From positions 1 to 64,000 of the forward strand of contig JADKEB010000002.1 of assembly GCA_016718205.1 (NCBI GenBank): 64,000 bases of DNA, read 5' to 3'. Within the stretch, counting starts at the first letter, position 1; each line of letters opens with the position of its first letter. Shown here piece after piece: positions 44,022 through 53,709 of the stretch. The stretch is from Saprospiraceae bacterium. GTDB lineage: Bacteria > Bacteroidota > Bacteroidia > Chitinophagales > Saprospiraceae. The notes below the pieces were generated by a model. The model did no database searches. It was not told where the DNA came from and saw only the letters and a list, made by a program, of their open reading frames with translations. A program made the translations under genes and the position numbers.

Positions 44022-45618
44022 CCCTAACTCCGTCGATATTTTACCCCGCCTATAGATTTTTTTCATAAAACCTTTGTTTTATTGGATTTCTGTAGTATCT
44101 TTGAGCTACCTAAATAGGTAGTCTTATGAGTGTACCAGCGTGGGTTCTGAAACACAAAGAGCCAAAAACAGAAATAAAATTTATCAATGATTCTTATTAC
44201 AAGTATCAAGTCTCTTATAAATACAATAAGGACAAAAAAAGAACTGACAAAATTACTGGGCAGTTATTGGGTAAATTAGACGAGGACCTTGGATTTATCA
44301 AATCCGACAAAAACACTATTCGGGAGCAGGCCATGGCTGTTGCGCTGCCAAAAGTGGACATTAAAAACTACGGTATATGTTTATTATTCTATTCCCTCCT
44401 CAAGGATGAATTGGAACTTTTTAGAAAACACTTTAAGGTGAATATAGCGGATACAATTTTTATTTTTGCTATGATGCGATGGGCTTTTCAATCACCTATT
44501 AAAAGAGCCCCATCTTATTTTGTTCACGATTATTGCTCAGAACTTTATGGTAAAAATACATTTTCAGACAAGGACTTTTCGAATGCATTAAAGTTTGTGG
44601 GTGAAAACAGAGAAGCTTTGACACAATGGATGAAAGATTTGTTAAATATTGAAGAAAACCATAATAATAAATTTGTCCTCATGGATTCGACTCATGTTAC
44701 GAGTGTTTCGGAGCATTTAGGCATCAATGCACTAGGTTATAATCCAGCCCACAGCTATGATAAACAAGTTCGGTTAATGTATTTATTTTCTGCCCAACTC
44801 AAAAAACCTGTGTATTACAGACTAATCAATGGAAATATTACAGATTTAAAGTCTATGAAGCTATGCATAGAAGAAATGAAGGTAAAAGATGTCATCTATA
44901 TAGCAGATAAAGGATTTTACAGTAAAGAAAATATAACAATGTTGGATAAAGAAGGATTGCAATACTTAATTCCACTGCATAGAAATAATAATCTTATCAA
45001 CTTTGAACCGATAAAGGCTGGCAAAATAAAAATTGAAAATAAAACTTACTTCATTTATCAAGAGCGAGCAATTTGGTACTACACCTACGAAAATGAGGGG
45101 ATAAAATTGATCACATTTTTGGATGACAAACTAAGGACAACAGAAGAAAATGACTATTTATTGAGAATACAAACCAAACCTGAGGAATATACTGAGACTA
45201 AGTACTTTGAAAAGTTGCATGTTTTTGGAACACTTACCCTAGTTTATAAAACGACTGACCTAAGTGATCCCAAAGAATTATATATAGGCTATAAGAAAAG
45301 AAATGAAGTAGAAGTAATGTTTGATAGTTACAAAAACTTTCTGAAAGCAGATTTGATGTATATGCAGGATAGACATGTGACTGAAGGATGGCTTGCAGCA
45401 AATTTTATAGCTATGATTGCTTATCATAAACTATTTACAAGAATACAAGATGCTAAACTCACTACACATGTATCACCAAAAGATGTAATTGAAATATGTA
45501 AAAGTATCTACAAGATAAAAATGAATGGCAAATGGCAAATTTCAGAAATTACAAAGAAAACAGCCCAGCTCCTGAAAAAATTAAAAATAGACTACCTAAA
45601 TGATTAGCGGAGTTAGGG
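44022..45618 (+). mobile_element. complete IS4-superfamily (IS1634-like) element with TTTAAA target duplication
   Basis: The ends CCCTAACTCCG (44022-44032) and CGGAGTTAGGG (45608-45618) are perfect 11-bp inverted repeats. They are flanked by TTTAAA on both sides (44016-44021 and 45619-45624), a 6-bp target duplication that is itself a palindrome. The element is 1,597 bp with one transposase gene. The right duplication contains the stop codon of the neighbouring lipoprotein gene. Confidence 0.8.
44126..45607 (+). CDS. DDE transposase, IS4 superfamily (IS1634-like)
   Basis: The 493-residue protein has the DDE catalytic core: VLMDSTHVTSV (first Asp, about residue 189), YIADKGFYSKENI (second Asp, ~271) and Y-K-K-R-N-E-V-E-V-M-F-D-S-Y-K-N-F with the Glu of the Y-x2-R-x3-E-x6-K motif. 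The N-terminus and spacing between catalytic residues fit IS1634-type elements. It is intact, and its stop is one base before the right inverted repeat. The element could be active. Confidence 0.85.
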   Translation: MSVPAWVLKHKEPKTEIKFINDSYYKYQVSYKYNKDKKRTDKITGQLLGKLDEDLGFIKSDKNTIREQAMAVALPKVDIKNYGICLLFYSLLKDELELFRKHFKVNIADTIFIFAMMRWAFQSPIKRAPSYFVHDYCSELYGKNTFSDKDFSNALKFVGENREALTQWMKDLLNIEENHNNKFVLMDSTHVTSVSEHLGINALGYNPAHSYDKQVRLMYLFSAQLKKPVYYRLINGNITDLKSMKLCIEEMKVKDVIYIADKGFYSKENITMLDKEGLQYLIPLHRNNNLINFEPIKAGKIKIENKTYFIYQERAIWYYTYENEGIKLITFLDDKLRTTEENDYLLRIQTKPEEYTETKYFEKLHVFGTLTLVYKTTDLSDPKELYIGYKKRNEVEVMFDSYKNFLKADLMYMQDRHVTEGWLAANFIAMIAYHKLFTRIQDAKLTTHVSPKDVIEICKSIYKIKMNGKWQISEITKKTAQLLKKLKIDYLND

Positions 45619-45619
45619 T

Positions 45620-46006
45620 TTAAAGCTTAGTGCCCACTAATTTAAAATTCACCGACTCATTGCCATAATCGATGGTATACCTCAGTTCAATAGTATTGTT
45701 GACAAAAAATCCTTTGCCTCTCATATTGATATCCCTGTCTATTTGTTGATTGCCGATTCTGAAGTCCATAATTCGTTCATCCTGATTTTCTATGTCCGAC
45801 CTGACTGTGTACCAAAAGTCCCCATCAAATGGAGCTTCAATGATTACGTCATCACCGCCAGCAGTACTTATGACCAGATCAAATGGTCCCGCAACCCCAA
45901 CAATATGTGCTCTGTAAATACCCACTACAGGAAGAATTTCCTCATCAATGTCATAACACCCTGAAACGATGGTCAATAAAAATGGGAAAAGTAATAATTG
46001 TTTCAT
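45620..46006 (-). CDS. small predicted lipoprotein (128 aa)
   Basis: The signal peptide ends in the lipobox I-V-S-G-C (Cys at residue 17), after which the mature part is beta-rich (VGIYRAHIVGV, FDLVIST, FWYTVRSD, IELRYTIDY). No family is recognised; such proteins are common in Bacteroidota envelopes. The stop codon TAA lies in the TTTAAA duplicated by the adjacent insertion sequence, so the coding region is intact although the element sits directly at its 3' end. Confidence 0.65.
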   Translation of the reverse strand: MKQLLLFPFLLTIVSGCYDIDEEILPVVGIYRAHIVGVAGPFDLVISTAGGDDVIIEAPFDGDFWYTVRSDIENQDERIMDFRIGNQQIDRDINMRGKGFFVNNTIELRYTIDYGNESVNFKLVGTKL

Positions 46007-46149
46007 AACTCTCTTTTTTATTAAAACTTGCTAAACTTCCATTTTGTAGATCATGAACCGGTAGTTTAATTAATATTTAACTGGAAAGCAATATTTGTTA
46101 ACGAAAAAATAATTTTAAAATTTTTGATTGAATAAGCTATCGATGATGT

Positions 46150-46157
46150 TATATTTG
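46150..46157 (+). promoter_or_regulatory. TAnnTTTG promoter motif
   Basis: TATATTTG, 30 bases before the GTG at 46188, matches the -7 consensus. It lies inside the longer frame from 46128 and so supports the GTG start. Confidence 0.5.
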
Positions 46158-46187
46158 TGCTTTAATAACCTTAAAAATCAAACAATC

Positions 46188-46661
46188 GTGATCAAAAAGA
46201 TTTTACTTTTACTAATTGTATTTGGCGTTTCAATCACCAATCATATAAGTGCGCAACAAGAATATTCCTGGGAAGAATATGGAATAGGTTTTTCACTGGC
46301 AGATGATTTTAAAGAAACAGTCAATAGTATGGAGGAGTTTTCAGCTGTCGGAGACGGAATGGAGCTGTCCATAATTCCATTTAAAGACAACAGCATAGAC
46401 GATAGCGATATCAATGCCTACACGATGTCCATTGCTGCGTCCCTAAAACTTGAGAAGATCGATGATATAAGTACCATCGAAATTAATGGGTTTAAAGGAG
46501 GCTATGCTGAAGGTGTACAAAATGGGGTGAAAATATTTGTCATGGGTCTCATTGATCCAAACTCTGAAACCAATTTTTTTGTTATGATTGTCTTTCAGGA
46601 AAATGATGAAAATGCTGTAGAAGAAGCTATAAGCATTTGTCAGAGCATACACAAAATCTAA
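46188..46661 (+). CDS. small secreted protein, unknown function (157 aa)
   Basis: The GTG at 46188 begins a clear signal peptide (V-I-K-K-I-L-L-L-L-I-V-F-G-V-S, cleavage after HISAQ); a TTG 60 bases upstream would place the signal internally and precede the promoter motif. The mature part resembles small Bacteroidota proteins with a W-E-E-Y-G-I-G-F-S-L-A-D-D start, alternating strands (MELSIIPF; GFKGGYAEGV; VMGLIDPN) and a C-terminal helix. It is likely periplasmic. No function can be assigned. Confidence 0.65.
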   Translation: MIKKILLLLIVFGVSITNHISAQQEYSWEEYGIGFSLADDFKETVNSMEEFSAVGDGMELSIIPFKDNSIDDSDINAYTMSIAASLKLEKIDDISTIEINGFKGGYAEGVQNGVKIFVMGLIDPNSETNFFVMIVFQENDENAVEEAISICQSIHKI

Positions 46662-46705
46662 AAAAGCAAAAGGACTTTAGCTAAAGGAATACATTATACC
46701 TTATA

Positions 46706-46763
46706 CAATATTTTTCTTATAGTTCAAATGGATTTTTACTATAAGAAAAATATTGTAGCTTTG
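46706..46763 (+). promoter_or_regulatory. 17-bp dyad and promoter upstream of the oxyR-like gene
   Basis: CAATATTTTTCTTATAG (46706-46722) is the exact reverse complement of 46739-46755. The right arm abuts TAGCTTTG (46756-46763), a perfect -7 motif, and the start codon follows 20 bases later. The dyad spans the -33 region, as an operator for autoregulation would. It could also be a hairpin terminator of the upstream gene. Confidence 0.5.
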
Positions 46764-47470
46764 TACTGTCATAAATTTTACTTATGAATGTCCAGTTCGC
46801 ACAGTTAAAATATTTTCTGACACTTGCAGCCACCAAAAATTATAGTCAGGCTGCAGATCAATGCAATGTATCTCAGCCAGCATTGAGTATGGCCATCAGA
46901 AAAATGGAAGAAGATCTGGATCTGGTACTGATTGATAGAAAAAGCAACCCCATTTCTCTCACTGAAAAAGGAGAAATGATTGCATCACAAGCTATTAAAA
47001 TTCTGGATGAATTTTCTATTTTGGAGAAACTTGCATCTGACCTCCATCAGGACAAACTCAATGGTAGTATTACAATAAGTATAATCCCTACACTTGCCCC
47101 ATATATTATTCCAATGTTCGTCCAAAAGTTTGGGGAAATGTTTCCTGATATTGAGTTAATTATTGAGGAAGAAACCACAAAAGCTATACTGCAAAAGCTG
47201 AAAACATCTGAAACAGATGCTGGTATTCTGGTGACTCCGATAGATGAAAAATCACTCCTGACATATCCAGTCTTTTACGAAGAGTTTTATGTTTTTTCGC
47301 ATGATAAGATCGATAAAACATATATCCTGCAGGAAGATATTGACTTCAAACACCTATGGTTGCTGGAAGAAGGTCACTGTATGAGAGATCAGATGATGAG
47401 AATATGTGAGTTACGCAATCTCGAAAATACAAAAATAAAATATAATGCCGGAAGTATAGAATCGCTGATC

Positions 47471-49086
47471 GTAACTATTTACGTCAAAAATATTTAAAAT
47501 TAAGTACAAATATAAAAATAAAATATATATTTGTAACATTTATAGACCTGACCTGAAAATAGAACTCTGAAATTTGGTAAACAATCAAACAGAGTACTTA
47601 TCAAAAATATATACGAAATACTTTCTGAACATCCTTTATTAAAAGCAAAAGGAATAACACTCAGCGGTGATAGTGAATCATTGGTTGCCGTGATATTTTT
47701 GTTATTAGATGAGATTCAAAGGCGAGACGAAATAATAGAAAGGCAAAATAATGAAATTATGGCATTAAGGGCCGAGGTTTCAGAGCTCAAATCTAGATTA
47801 AACCAAAATAGCAACAACTCTCACAAACCACCATCAAGTGATCCCTATAGGAAAGCAGCCACACCTAGGAAGAAGGGTGGAAAACGAGGCGGAAAAGAAG
47901 GTCACCAAGGCAAAGGAATGGACAGGCTACAATTTACAAATGAGGTAGAATTAAAAGTAGAAACTGAACGTTGTGAATGTGGGGCAGATTTGATGGCTGT
48001 AAAAGGTGAAATTTCAGAAGTACGACAAGTACAAGACATACCTGAGCCACAGGTAGTAGTCACAGACTACAAACAACAAAAGAAGACTTGTCCTTGCTGC
48101 GGGAAGGAACATTTCGGTATATTTCCACAAGGAGTAAACGCCCCGGTTCAATACGGTAACAATGTCAAAACTCTAAGCGTACTGCTGTGCAACGATTACA
48201 AGGTACCTATTCAGAAAGTATCGCAATTGCTCAGCGATTTATATGGATTATTCCCCAACGTTTCCACAATAGTAAAATATAATGCTAAGGCATATGAGAA
48301 AATGGAAGCGGTAGAGATGTTAATCAAGAAATCAATACTATCATCTCTGGTCGCACATTCAGATGAAACAGGTATTCGAGTTGGCGGAAAGATGTTTTGG
48401 CTTCATGTAATGAGTACTTGTATGTTCACCTATCTTTTTACACATAGTAAAAGAGGGTTGGAAGCCTTGAAAAGTGAGTTAAGTCTCATCAAAGATTACA
48501 CAGGGAAACTTGTGCACGATAGTTATGCGAGCTACTTCAATTTCTTAAGTATCATACATGCCTTATGTGGCGCACATATCATAAGAGAGCTTACCTCACA
48601 AGAGGAAATAGGTAGGCAATGGGCAGTTAAAATGAAAACACTTCTACTAAAACTTAAAGCAACCGATGAAGAACAAAACATGAACAACAGAGAAAATATA
48701 GTAAAGCACTACCAACAAATATTAACAGACGGAATCCAAGAAGAGCCACCACCTGAGAGAAAAGGCAAACGAGGAAGAGAGAAAAAAAGTAAAGGGCTTA
48801 ACTTGATAATTCGTATGCAAACCAACATGGATGCAGTGTTACTATACGCCTTTGATCCCGAAGTTCCCTTTACCAATAATCAAGCGGAGAGAGATTTTAG
48901 GTTTTCAAAGGTAAAAATGAATGTATCTCATTGCTTCAGAAGCACCGATGGAGCAACTCACCATGCTCGTATTATGAGTGTGATCTCAACTGCAAGGAAA
49001 CATAATATGAACGTATTCGACACCATCAAAAATATTTTTGAAGGTAAATCATTCTGTTTCTCTCACCAGGCCTCGTAAATAGTTAC
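47471..49086 (+). mobile_element. complete IS66-family element (single ORF) with 8-bp target duplication
   Basis: The ends GTAACTATTTACG (47471-47483) and CGTAAATAGTTAC (49074-49086) are perfect 13-bp inverted repeats. CGCTGATC flanks both sides (47463-47470 and 49087-49094), the 8-bp duplication usual for IS66. Total length is 1,616 bp. The element has a single transposase gene and no tnpA/tnpB, as in the ISBst12 subgroup. Confidence 0.9.
47681..49078 (+). CDS. IS66 family transposase (ISBst12-like, single ORF)
   Basis: The product (465 aa from a TTG; the frame stays open upstream to about 47541 without an ATG, so the true start is uncertain) has a coiled-coil N-terminus, the N-S-N-N-S-H-K-P-P-S-S-D motif, a basic GGKRGGKEGHQGKG patch and a zinc-finger-like region (C-E-C-G, C-P-C-C-G). 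The DDE core follows: AHSDETGIRVGGKMFWLHV (first Asp), KLVHDSYASY (second Asp) and F-T-N-N-Q-A-E-R-D-F-R (Glu). The gene is intact, so the element may be active. Confidence 0.85.
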   Translation: MVAVIFLLLDEIQRRDEIIERQNNEIMALRAEVSELKSRLNQNSNNSHKPPSSDPYRKAATPRKKGGKRGGKEGHQGKGMDRLQFTNEVELKVETERCECGADLMAVKGEISEVRQVQDIPEPQVVVTDYKQQKKTCPCCGKEHFGIFPQGVNAPVQYGNNVKTLSVLLCNDYKVPIQKVSQLLSDLYGLFPNVSTIVKYNAKAYEKMEAVEMLIKKSILSSLVAHSDETGIRVGGKMFWLHVMSTCMFTYLFTHSKRGLEALKSELSLIKDYTGKLVHDSYASYFNFLSIIHALCGAHIIRELTSQEEIGRQWAVKMKTLLLKLKATDEEQNMNNRENIVKHYQQILTDGIQEEPPPERKGKRGREKKSKGLNLIIRMQTNMDAVLLYAFDPEVPFTNNQAERDFRFSKVKMNVSHCFRSTDGATHHARIMSVISTARKHNMNVFDTIKNIFEGKSFCFSHQAS

Positions 49087-49386
49087 CGCTGATCAATATT
49101 ACAGAATCTATGGGTGGTATGACCATCATACCCGAACTAGCAACATGGAATCTTTCACCTGAAAGAAAAGAAAGGGTCATTCCATTTGCTGAGCCAACAC
49201 CCGTACGGGAAGTAAGTGTCATTCATCATAAATTTACCACAAAATTGAGGTTGATTCATGCTGTTTTAAATACTTTGAATGAAGTGATACCCTCTTATAT
49301 GAAGATAAAAGACAGCTATCAGAGGATCGATATCGGACCAATAGACGGAAAATAATCTGATTACCAATAGGCTGAGAAATTAAGAT

Positions 49387-49900
49387 CTAATCCTCTTTAA
49401 ACCATCCCGAATACATCACATAGTTATTGGCTATACGATCTATCTCTCCTGATATGAGTTCCTGACTGATATCTTTTACTTTTTTGCCGGCACCCCTGCA
49501 TAAATTGTTCCGGATTCTACCGAGTATTTTGAGTGACAACTGCTCCTGCAGCGATGATGGAGTTGGATTCCACTACACAGTTGTCCATCACTATAGCACC
49601 CATACCTATCAGAACATTGTCATGAATCGTACATCCGTGCACAATAGCATTATGTCCTACAGAAACATTGTTGCCTATTTTAGTAGGAAATTTTTCATAA
49701 GTACAATGTATGACAGCTCCGTCCTGAATGTTGACCTTATCACCCATTTTGATAACATTTACATCACCTCTGATGACAGCATTGAACCATACACTACACT
49801 GACTGCCCATTTGCACATCACCAACTATAGTGGCATTTTCTGCTATGTAACAATCTTCTCCTATTTTGGGCAGTATTCCTTTTACTGATTTAATTAACAT
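49387..49900 (-). pseudogene. gamma-carbonic anhydrase family protein with two frameshifts
   Basis: The first 127 codons encode left-handed beta-helix repeats: ILPKIGEDCYIAENATIVGD, VWFNAVIRGDVNVIKMGDKV, IQDGAVIHCTYEK, GHNAIVHGCTIHDNVLIGMG. The normal C-terminus (VESGTIYAGVPAKK, then DISQELISGEIDRIANNY) continues in two other frames to the stop at 49387-49389, with one base lost near 49518 and another in an A-run near 49488. Restored, the protein is ~171 aa. Metal-binding His residues are visible. Both shifts are single-base, one at a homopolymer; sequencing error is plausible. Confidence 0.7.
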
Positions 49901-50068
49901 AATTCATTTTTTGTCATTGATTATTGAATCCACTCTGAAAAGTCTTAAACAAAGTGAAAAAAAAATAATTGATTTCTAAATCATTGATAATCAAGTGTTT
50001 CCCTTTAAGGAAAGGGTTAAAAACGTTTGATTATCATAAAACATTTGTTTTCGAAGTAGACTCATTAT

Positions 50069-53000
50069 TTAAAGATTTGAGTTATACCCTTTCAATATTG
50101 ATTTTATTATGACATTTCCTAATTCAGATCTGATACCTAATTCAGAAATTTTTGAGTTGTTCCTGGTGGGATATACCCTATTGGACAAAAAGACATAAAC
50201 AATATTATATACCGGATCTACCCATGTAAAGGTACCCGTAAATCCTGAATGCCCGTAACTCTGATCTGATGCAAGGGATGGACCGTTTTTAATTTCCGGA
50301 TTAAAGTCTTTTTTATCAAATCCTATACCTCGTCGGTTTTTTAATTCCGGAAACTGATATTTGGTACACAAATCAATGACCTCAGACCTGAAAAAACGTT
50401 TTCCGCCATAGCTTCCTTTCTGGAGGTACATCTGCATAAGTTTTGTGAGATCATTGGCATTGCCAAAAAGTCCGGCATGCCCCGATATACCACCCATCAT
50501 TGAGGCACCTTCATCGTGTACAAATCCATGTATCAATACTTGCCTGAATATACTGTCGTATTCAGTGGGTACGATTCTATTGGACGGAAACTTCTGTAAA
50601 GGATTGTATGTCAGCGATTGTGCTCCGATAGCCTTGTATGTTTCATCCAGATATCTTTCAAAAGGTATGCCTGTCATGCTTGCCACCATGTCCGGATACA
50701 CGTAATAATGCAAGTCACTATACACATATCCCTGTGATGGGTTAAGCGGTGAAGTGGCTATCTGCTGTATGATCTTAGATTTGTAATCTTTATGCAGATA
50801 TAAGTTCTTGTCCACACGTACATTAAAGTCGGGTGACTGCGATGCCATGAAAACATTGGGCTTCCATACCCTGGTATCTGCACGAAGCATTTTTGCCCAA
50901 AGCTCAGGTTTAGTCCGGATGGTTTCAATATACAGGATTTCTCTTGTGGTTTTTTTGCCAAAAAGCCTTTTAAAAAATCCTGGTTTCTTTATTTTCACCA
51001 TACACAACTGCTCTAATTCAGGTTGGAGCGTCAATGATTTCTTCATGGTTGCGATAGTGTCTATGGCATCCCTCCAGAAAGGTATCCACGCTTTCAATCC
51101 GGCTCTGTGCGTAAGCAGGTCGCGCATGATTAGTCCACCTTTGTCCGTATTGTTGAACTCAGGATAATAATCTCCAAATCTTGCATCGAGGTTAAATTTT
51201 TTTTCACTCATCAGTTGCATTACAGCAAGAGTAGATGTACTGATTTTAGTGACTGAAGCCAAATCATAAATATCATCTGACCTGACTTTACCCGGTAGAT
51301 TTTGGCGGCTTTGTGCTGGCTTTAGTGTAGTAGTCAGCGATTCCGGATTGTCCATAGCATCATCTATGAAGGTATATGAAGTACCATCAGAAATACTGTT
51401 TTCTTTTGCTTTTTCAGCCATTTCAAAAGTATGATATCCATATGATTTGGAAAAAATCACTTTGCCGTCTTTAACAACCTGTACCACCGCACCCGGATAG
51501 GCTTTTTCTTTTATCCCCAGTATCACCAAGGAATCTATTCCCGAATAAAATCCCTTTCTATCAACTCCAACCTGTTCCGGCAATCCATAGCTGAGGATGT
51601 CGAGTTTGGGATACGTAGTGCCCATACCCTGCTTAAAATAATCGTCTATGTCAAGTGGAAACCTACCTTCAGGCGAGAGGGCTCCAAAAATAATCTGACC
51701 TGCGGCTCGCTCAGCATAGATGTTTTGCTGATAAGCCATAATCAAAGATTTTGATTGTTTTATACCCGGGATTTTTGCCAATATAAACGGGTTTCCAAAA
51801 AGACACAATATCACTTTGGGATCATTGGCCAGTTTTGAAATGATTTGAGTATTTTCCGGAGTAAGTCCGTATTTCCTGCTGGCTCTGATATCTATAAGGT
51901 GAATCCCCGCTACGACAATATCATACTCTTGAAGACAAAACGATACTATACTGTCTGCATATGATACGGTTGCATTTTTGGCAATATAAAAGTTATCAGC
52001 TTTTGCATAGTTGGTTATCATTTGGTACAAATCAGACTCAGGTTTGTCAGATTCCATAGAGATGACGGCAATTGTTTTGTTAAAATCTGTGACAGGCAAC
52101 AATGCTGCATTGTTGTTCAGACAAGTTATGCTTTTTTCAGTCATCACCTGATTCAGTATATCAGAATTGACAGTATTTAAATCCTGGACCAGATTTTCTA
52201 TGCTTATGGGGGCATACTGATCTAATCCAACCCAGGACTTTGCCATTAATATTTTTTTGACCTTTGCATCAAGGAGAGATATAGACAATTTTTTTGTTTT
52301 AATGGCATTTTTTATAGCTTCTACGGTCTGCGGGACATCCATAAAAGTCTCTAAAACATCATTGCCGGCTAGGATGGCTTGTACCATTGCCTCTCCTTTG
52401 GGAAAGTTTTTCACAGCACCTTCCATCTCCATAGCATCAGTGAAAGTAAGCCCCTGAAATCCGAGCTCTTCTTTGAGCAGGTTTGTGATGATGTTTTTTG
52501 AAAATGTAGATGCAAGTCCACTTTGTGGCTCCAGCGCAGGAATATTGAGGTGTGCTGTCATGATGCCGGACAATCCATGATCGATAAGCTGTCTGAACGG
52601 ATATAATTCGATATCATGAAGTCGTTTTTTGTCGTGGTTGATCAGCGGCAGGGCGTGATGTGAATCAGCATCGGTATCTCCATGTCCGGGAAAGTGTTTG
52701 GCGGTACAAAATAATCGCTGGCTTTGCATACCTTTCATGTAGGCGAGTCCTTTGGCAGTCACCTGGTACTTATCTGAACCAAAAGATCTGAAGTTGATCA
52801 CAGGATTATTTGGATTATTATTGACATCTACTACCGGTGCGTAATTGATATGAACTCCTATCCTTTTGCATTGTCTTGCCACTTCTTTACCCATTTCTTC
52901 CACCAGATGGTCATCCCCCTTTATCGCACCAATGGTTGCAGCATAGGGGAACCTGTCAGTACTGTCCAATCTCATACCTACTCCCCATTCAAAATCCTGG

Positions 53001-53323
53001 CCTATGAAAAGTGGTACACGGGATAAGGCCTGAAGTTCATTGGTGATGCTGGCCTGTGTCGTTGGATTAGATGCAAAAAATACTATACCTCCTATCTTAT
53101 AGTCTGTTACCCATTTTTTCAACATGCCGATATCATGTGGTTTGCCTGAATAGTTGCCTCTTGGCAAGAGTAGTTGTCCTATTTTTTCTTCCAATGTCAG
53201 TGTCCGGAATATAGAGTCCACCCACTTTTTGTTGTGATCAATGATAAAAGGCGGTGTGACCCCTTGCCCGAAAGACTGGAGATTTAAAACCAAAAATATT
53301 GTAAATAAAATTGACCTGATCAT
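50069..53323 (-). CDS. GH3 beta-N-acetylhexosaminidase (NagZ-type) fused to a serine hydrolase
   Basis: The 1,084-residue protein begins with a signal peptide (to SFGQG). Residues ~30-400 are a GH3 catalytic domain with the NagZ loop K-H-F-P-G-H-G-D-T-D-A-D-S-H-H-A-L-P, whose His-Asp pair acts in catalysis, and TDAMEMEGAVKNF with the nucleophile Asp. A GH3 C-terminal domain follows. From ~600 a beta-lactamase/transpeptidase-like domain carries LASVTKISTSTLAVMQLM (S-x-x-K) and a GHSGFTGTFTWVDP C-terminal motif. The fusion is known in Bacteroidota and probably acts on peptidoglycan in the periplasm. MITE B copy 2 lies in its upstream region. Confidence 0.9.
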   Translation of the reverse strand: MIRSILFTIFLVLNLQSFGQGVTPPFIIDHNKKWVDSIFRTLTLEEKIGQLLLPRGNYSGKPHDIGMLKKWVTDYKIGGIVFFASNPTTQASITNELQALSRVPLFIGQDFEWGVGMRLDSTDRFPYAATIGAIKGDDHLVEEMGKEVARQCKRIGVHINYAPVVDVNNNPNNPVINFRSFGSDKYQVTAKGLAYMKGMQSQRLFCTAKHFPGHGDTDADSHHALPLINHDKKRLHDIELYPFRQLIDHGLSGIMTAHLNIPALEPQSGLASTFSKNIITNLLKEELGFQGLTFTDAMEMEGAVKNFPKGEAMVQAILAGNDVLETFMDVPQTVEAIKNAIKTKKLSISLLDAKVKKILMAKSWVGLDQYAPISIENLVQDLNTVNSDILNQVMTEKSITCLNNNAALLPVTDFNKTIAVISMESDKPESDLYQMITNYAKADNFYIAKNATVSYADSIVSFCLQEYDIVVAGIHLIDIRASRKYGLTPENTQIISKLANDPKVILCLFGNPFILAKIPGIKQSKSLIMAYQQNIYAERAAGQIIFGALSPEGRFPLDIDDYFKQGMGTTYPKLDILSYGLPEQVGVDRKGFYSGIDSLVILGIKEKAYPGAVVQVVKDGKVIFSKSYGYHTFEMAEKAKENSISDGTSYTFIDDAMDNPESLTTTLKPAQSRQNLPGKVRSDDIYDLASVTKISTSTLAVMQLMSEKKFNLDARFGDYYPEFNNTDKGGLIMRDLLTHRAGLKAWIPFWRDAIDTIATMKKSLTLQPELEQLCMVKIKKPGFFKRLFGKKTTREILYIETIRTKPELWAKMLRADTRVWKPNVFMASQSPDFNVRVDKNLYLHKDYKSKIIQQIATSPLNPSQGYVYSDLHYYVYPDMVASMTGIPFERYLDETYKAIGAQSLTYNPLQKFPSNRIVPTEYDSIFRQVLIHGFVHDEGASMMGGISGHAGLFGNANDLTKLMQMYLQKGSYGGKRFFRSEVIDLCTKYQFPELKNRRGIGFDKKDFNPEIKNGPSLASDQSYGHSGFTGTFTWVDPVYNIVYVFLSNRVYPTRNNSKISELGIRSELGNVIIKSILKGYNSNL

Positions 53324-53340
53324 AATTTGTTTTACTTTAA

Positions 53341-53645
53341 AGTATGTTTAAACTTTTATCATTTGACTCCTAGTGGCAAATTTAATTTTTCTCAACTTCG
53401 TTTGTCAAAGTCTTACCTGACTTTGGCGGAACCTTCCTTACGGTCTTTGACCGGTTGTGGACTATTTACTCCGGTCATGAGACCGATAGATAAAAGTCCA
53501 AAAGTCAGAGACTTTGCACAACAGATTTATTGAGAATTGAGTAAGTATTTTACTCAATTCTCGTCATAGACGAGACCATTCAGTCATCTTGTCCAAAGTT
53601 AAATTTTCTCACTTTCGCTCAAACATAAAAATTTAATTATACTCT
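53341..53645. mobile_element. MITE family B, copy 2 (305 bp)
   Basis: It begins AGTATGTTTAAACTTTTATC and ends near ATTATACTCT, with imperfect inverted ends matching copy 1 at 29355-29614. The right-hand part is shared almost base for base (CGTCATAGACGAGACCATTC and onward). A long hairpin GAGAATTGAGTAA-GTA-TTTTACTCAATTCTC is included. A ~100-base middle segment differs from copy 1. It lies 18 bases upstream of the GH3 fusion gene start. Confidence 0.6.
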
Positions 53646-53709
53646 TAATATCTAAAATGTTTGCAAAAATTTTATTCCTTATTTTAAATGAAATGGTTTA
53701 GCCTGAAAA

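Larger units (their letters stand above)
46784..49355 (+). pseudogene. oxyR: oxyR-like LysR-type regulator interrupted by an insertion sequence
   Basis: The left part (46784-47470) encodes the LysR HTH (MNVQFAQLKYFLTLAATKNY, then QPALSMAIRKMEEDL) and most of the effector domain. The right part (49095-49355) continues in frame after the element with NITESMGGMTIIPELATWNL and ends in DIGPIDGK. Removing the element and one 8-bp duplication restores a 315-residue protein. OxyR proteins sense peroxide through a Cys pair; CELRN is one candidate position, but the pair is not obvious. As assembled, the regulator lacks the last 87 residues. Confidence 0.85.

Noticed and set aside
44015..45624. 17-bp terminal inverted repeat including TTTAAA for the IS1634-like element
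   Set aside because: TTTAAA is its own reverse complement, so it is better explained as a 6-bp target duplication beside 11-bp inverted repeats.
46128..46187. upstream TTG start for the small secreted protein
   Set aside because: It precedes the TATATTTG promoter motif and would bury the signal peptide 20 residues inside.
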